Shown: piece by piece, positions 61,574 through 64,000 of the stretch
Layout: each line of letters begins with the position of its first letter
Numbering within the stretch: the stretch's first letter is position 1
Source of the DNA: Strigamia acuminata
Taxonomy: Eukaryota; Arthropoda; Chilopoda; Geophilomorpha; Linotaeniidae
Reading direction: 5' to 3'
DNA: 64,000 bases
Assembly: GCA_949358305.1 (NCBI GenBank)
Contig: OX442315.1
Span: forward strand, 18,254,427-18,318,426
Translations under genes and position numbers: made by a program
Notes under the pieces: generated by a model
The model's database searches: none
Told to the model about the DNA's origin: nothing
What the model saw: the letters and a program-made list of their open reading frames with translations, nothing else

Positions 61574-63894
61574 ATGGCAGACAGCATAATGAACGCCGAG
61601 GGAGCGTCAAACACGACTGATAAAGGTAAGTTTGTGGTTTTCCGCGACAGTTTTAAGTAATAAATTAATGAAAAATTTCTAGATTTCGAGGAGGAGGAAA
61701 CGGGCGCCATAACCGTCGACGGAATCCTGGCGATGAAAACCGGCCAAGAAAAGTGTTTGTTGCTCAATAAAGTGTACCAGGAATTTATAAGTCACACCAT
61801 CCAGAGATTGGAAATAATCCTGGAGGAGAATTTACAACAACAAGAGCTGATTCGCGAAGGATGTTGCGTAACGAAAGCTTAGAGAAACGTTCTGGACCTT
61901 TTTAAATGCAGAAAATGGAAATGGCTGGCAATTTTTCGCAAACCTTACTTCAGAAATCGGGTGGGATTCGTTCAGAGGCCGAACGAAGATGCTAAACTCA
62001 GGGCGGCGTCGACATTCATCGATCCGTACGCAAAAGCGCCACGAATTTGTAAGAAAAACGATAGAATTTGTGTTTTTTGGTGATTTTGTTGATTTATTTT
62101 GATTATTTTTAAGGGACGACGGATGAAAAAGAGACTTTGAGAGCGGCAGTTGCGGCGAATGCTATGGAGCCGCATTTGATAAGAAAAGAAGCTTTACTGG
62201 AGAAACTCAATGATCCTGCAGCTAATAAAATTGGAGTTTCGGAAAAGAGTGAAGAATGTGATAAAACCATCGACAATATTAAGTTTGTTTTAATTTTAAT
62301 TTTTTTTTATTTAAAAAAATTAATTTTGATTTTTTTTTTTGTATTTTGACAAAGGTCCATGGACGACGAGCGTTTATTTAGTGATCAATCGAAAGAATAC
62401 GATTGGATGACAATTTCAAACGTCACGGTTTGTAGTTTTTTGTTTAAAAATAATAAAATAAATAATTTTTTTGTATATGTATATATTTTTTTTTTAGTTC
62501 GAGGGACGACGGTCGCCATTCCAGTGCAAATTGATGTGGAAGAATCACGTCAGTCCGCACGTAAACACGAAAAAATGGACGGCTAACGAAGACGAATCAC
62601 TCGAACGATTAATTAAAGAGAGTTGCGATAATTGGGACGTGGTGGCGTCGAATTTGGGTACAAAACGCACCGCGTTGCAATGTTTCGAACGTTACAAGCT
62701 GAAGTTTAGCAAGGAAACCACCGATAGGTAACGGATGAATCGATTTAATTGGATTTAGAAATGAATTATTTGTTTTTTAGGACTTGGACGGCCGAGAACG
62801 ACCAAACATTACGAATGGTAGTCGAGGAATGCCGGATTGGGAATTATATTCCGTGGCATCAGGTCGCTTATTACTGCGAAAGAATGAATCAAGAAGTTTA
62901 TCGACGGTGGAAATACTTTTTGGATCCAGGGATAAAACGTGGCAAATGGACGGAGACCGAAGACACGGTGACTAATTTGATTATACGAGTGTTTTTTTTA
63001 TTGATTTTATTGATTTATTCAAACAATTTTGAATTTTTTAGTGTCTCGTGGCCGGCGTGATGAGATATGGTGAAAATTTTGCCAAAATTTCCACATTGAT
63101 ACCCGGAAGAACGAATGGGCAAGTTCGAGATAGATACCAGAATAGTTTGAGAATGACGATTTCGAATTCGGCGTGGAGTGCAGCGGAGGATAATCGTTTG
63201 ATTAAAATAATGTCCGACTCCATCGAACGTAAGTTTTTATTAGTAAAAAGTTTGGATTTTTGGAATTTCTGGATTTTTCTGATTTTTATTTCTATTTTTT
63301 TTTTGTTTTTCTGATTTATTTTGATTTTTTGATTTTGGGATTTTTTGATTTTGGGATTTTTCTGATTTTTCTGATTTTTGATTTGTTTTTATTCCGTAGC
63401 TAGGTGGTGCGAAGTTGTGACGCATTTTCCTGGGAGAACTGCGCAAATGGTGGCGAGACGATACGGAATTCTGATGGACTTCAGAAAGAAATGCGATAAC
63501 GAGTCGTTTTGTGAAATTGAACGACCCAAAACGCTCTTCCGACAGACGAACAAATATCGGGACATGATCTACGCGAAAGTGGTGGAAAGTTTGGAGAAAG
63601 TAAGCTCGAGTTTTTGTTTGTTTGTTTGTTTTTTAATTTATTTTGGTTGAAAAATTGATTTGAAATGAAATGTAGAGCCCGACGAACGACAACAATCCCA
63701 TCTTGGATAAATTTCTCAAGAAGTTGGAACACGAGTTGGGGAAAAAACGATCTCAGAAAAAACGACCAATGCCGATAAGAATGGAAGAAACGTTTGGCTG
63801 CGAAGATAGAGCGTTTATCGAGTATTTTATGCTGACAACTCATCACGTAAAATACGGAAGACCGTTTATAAAAAGTGACGAAACGAAAAATTAA
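61574..63894 (+). CDS. Snap190: Snap190 / SNAPC4, largest subunit of the snRNA-activating complex (in-frame TAG)
   Basis: Myb-repeat DNA-binding subunit of SNAPc, which drives Pol II and Pol III snRNA promoters. Exons 61574-61625, 61683-62048, 62114-62282, 62355-62427, 62498-62727, 62781-62967, 63042-63228, 63400-63599, 63676-63894. Myb repeats are clear: KKWTANEDESLERLIKESC, RTWTAENDQTLRMVVEEC, RGKWTETEDT..., and SAWSAAEDNRLIKIM, each with an x-x-R helix-3 block such as PGRTNGQVRDRYQ. KPYFRN before the first repeat matches the family. A TAG at 61880-61882 interrupts exon 2 in frame, and the frame resumes at once and stays correct; no splice solution keeps the phase. The 3' end is uncertain: TAA at 63892-63894, or a further exon after the TTTTAG near 63943. 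Confidence 0.85.
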
Positions 63895-64000
63895 TTTTTA
63901 ATTTTTAATTTTTTAATTATTTCTTTGATTTGATTTTCTTTTAGAAGAGTTTGAAGTTTCCGAATGCGACTCCACCGCCGAAAGATGCCGCATTATAGAG

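Noticed and set aside
61863-61915. A 45-nt intron (GTAACG to TGCAG) that would remove the Snap190 TAG
   Set aside because: The donor is phase 0 but the frame after the acceptor needs phase 2, and the phase-0 reading hits a stop before the conserved KPYFRN block.

Overview
The window is nuclear DNA from an animal, most likely an insect. The introns are short (about 45-80 nt, GT-AG), the intergenic DNA is AT-rich, every recognisable protein is a metazoan family, and small MITE-like elements are scattered through it. A beetle is my best guess, but the sequence alone does not prove the order.

Left half (1-33 kb): the 5' end of Sin3A (minus, runs off the left edge); a LicD-domain membrane protein (plus); Medea/Smad4 (minus, 12 exons plus a probable cassette exon); a MIF4G-domain protein (plus); SRP19 (minus); a TMEM79-like membrane protein and a CH/filamin protein (divergent pair); a full-length APC gene (minus, about 9.3 kb); and an Amt ammonium transporter (plus).

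Middle (33.8-47.5 kb): an array of six metallothionein-like genes, called MT-A to MT-F here. They are built from a 36-residue, 12-cysteine module. Most modules sit on their own 108-nt exon with phase-1 introns on both sides. Four genes form two head-to-head pairs (A/B and C/D). Their shared promoters carry inverted metal-response-element matches (TGCRCNC) and are reverse complements of each other, so one pair is an inverted duplicate of the other. Two single-copy genes sit between the pairs (SLC7A6OS/Iwr1 and U2A', themselves divergent). The array also holds a decayed duplication of Sin3A PAH1 exons and several transposon-like elements. I see this array as the most novel item in the window.

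Right part (47.5-64 kb): a tRNA-Glu(TTC), a tandem pair of foldback-type elements, SLC35B1, a divergent SLC34-like transporter, RSU1, proteasome alpha-2, a four-TM protein, a 1.6-kb near-perfect inverted repeat, and the SNAPc subunit gene Snap190, which carries one in-frame TAG.

Most genes are housekeeping: transcription and corepression (Sin3A, Snap190, Iwr1), splicing (U2A'), protein targeting and turnover (SRP19, PSMA2), signalling (Medea, APC), adhesion (RSU1) and transport (Amt, SLC35B1, SLC34-like). The metallothionein array is the accessory, fast-changing part. Exon boundaries were placed by hand from splice signals and phase. Single-exon errors are possible, and gene 5' ends and UTRs are mostly unresolved.
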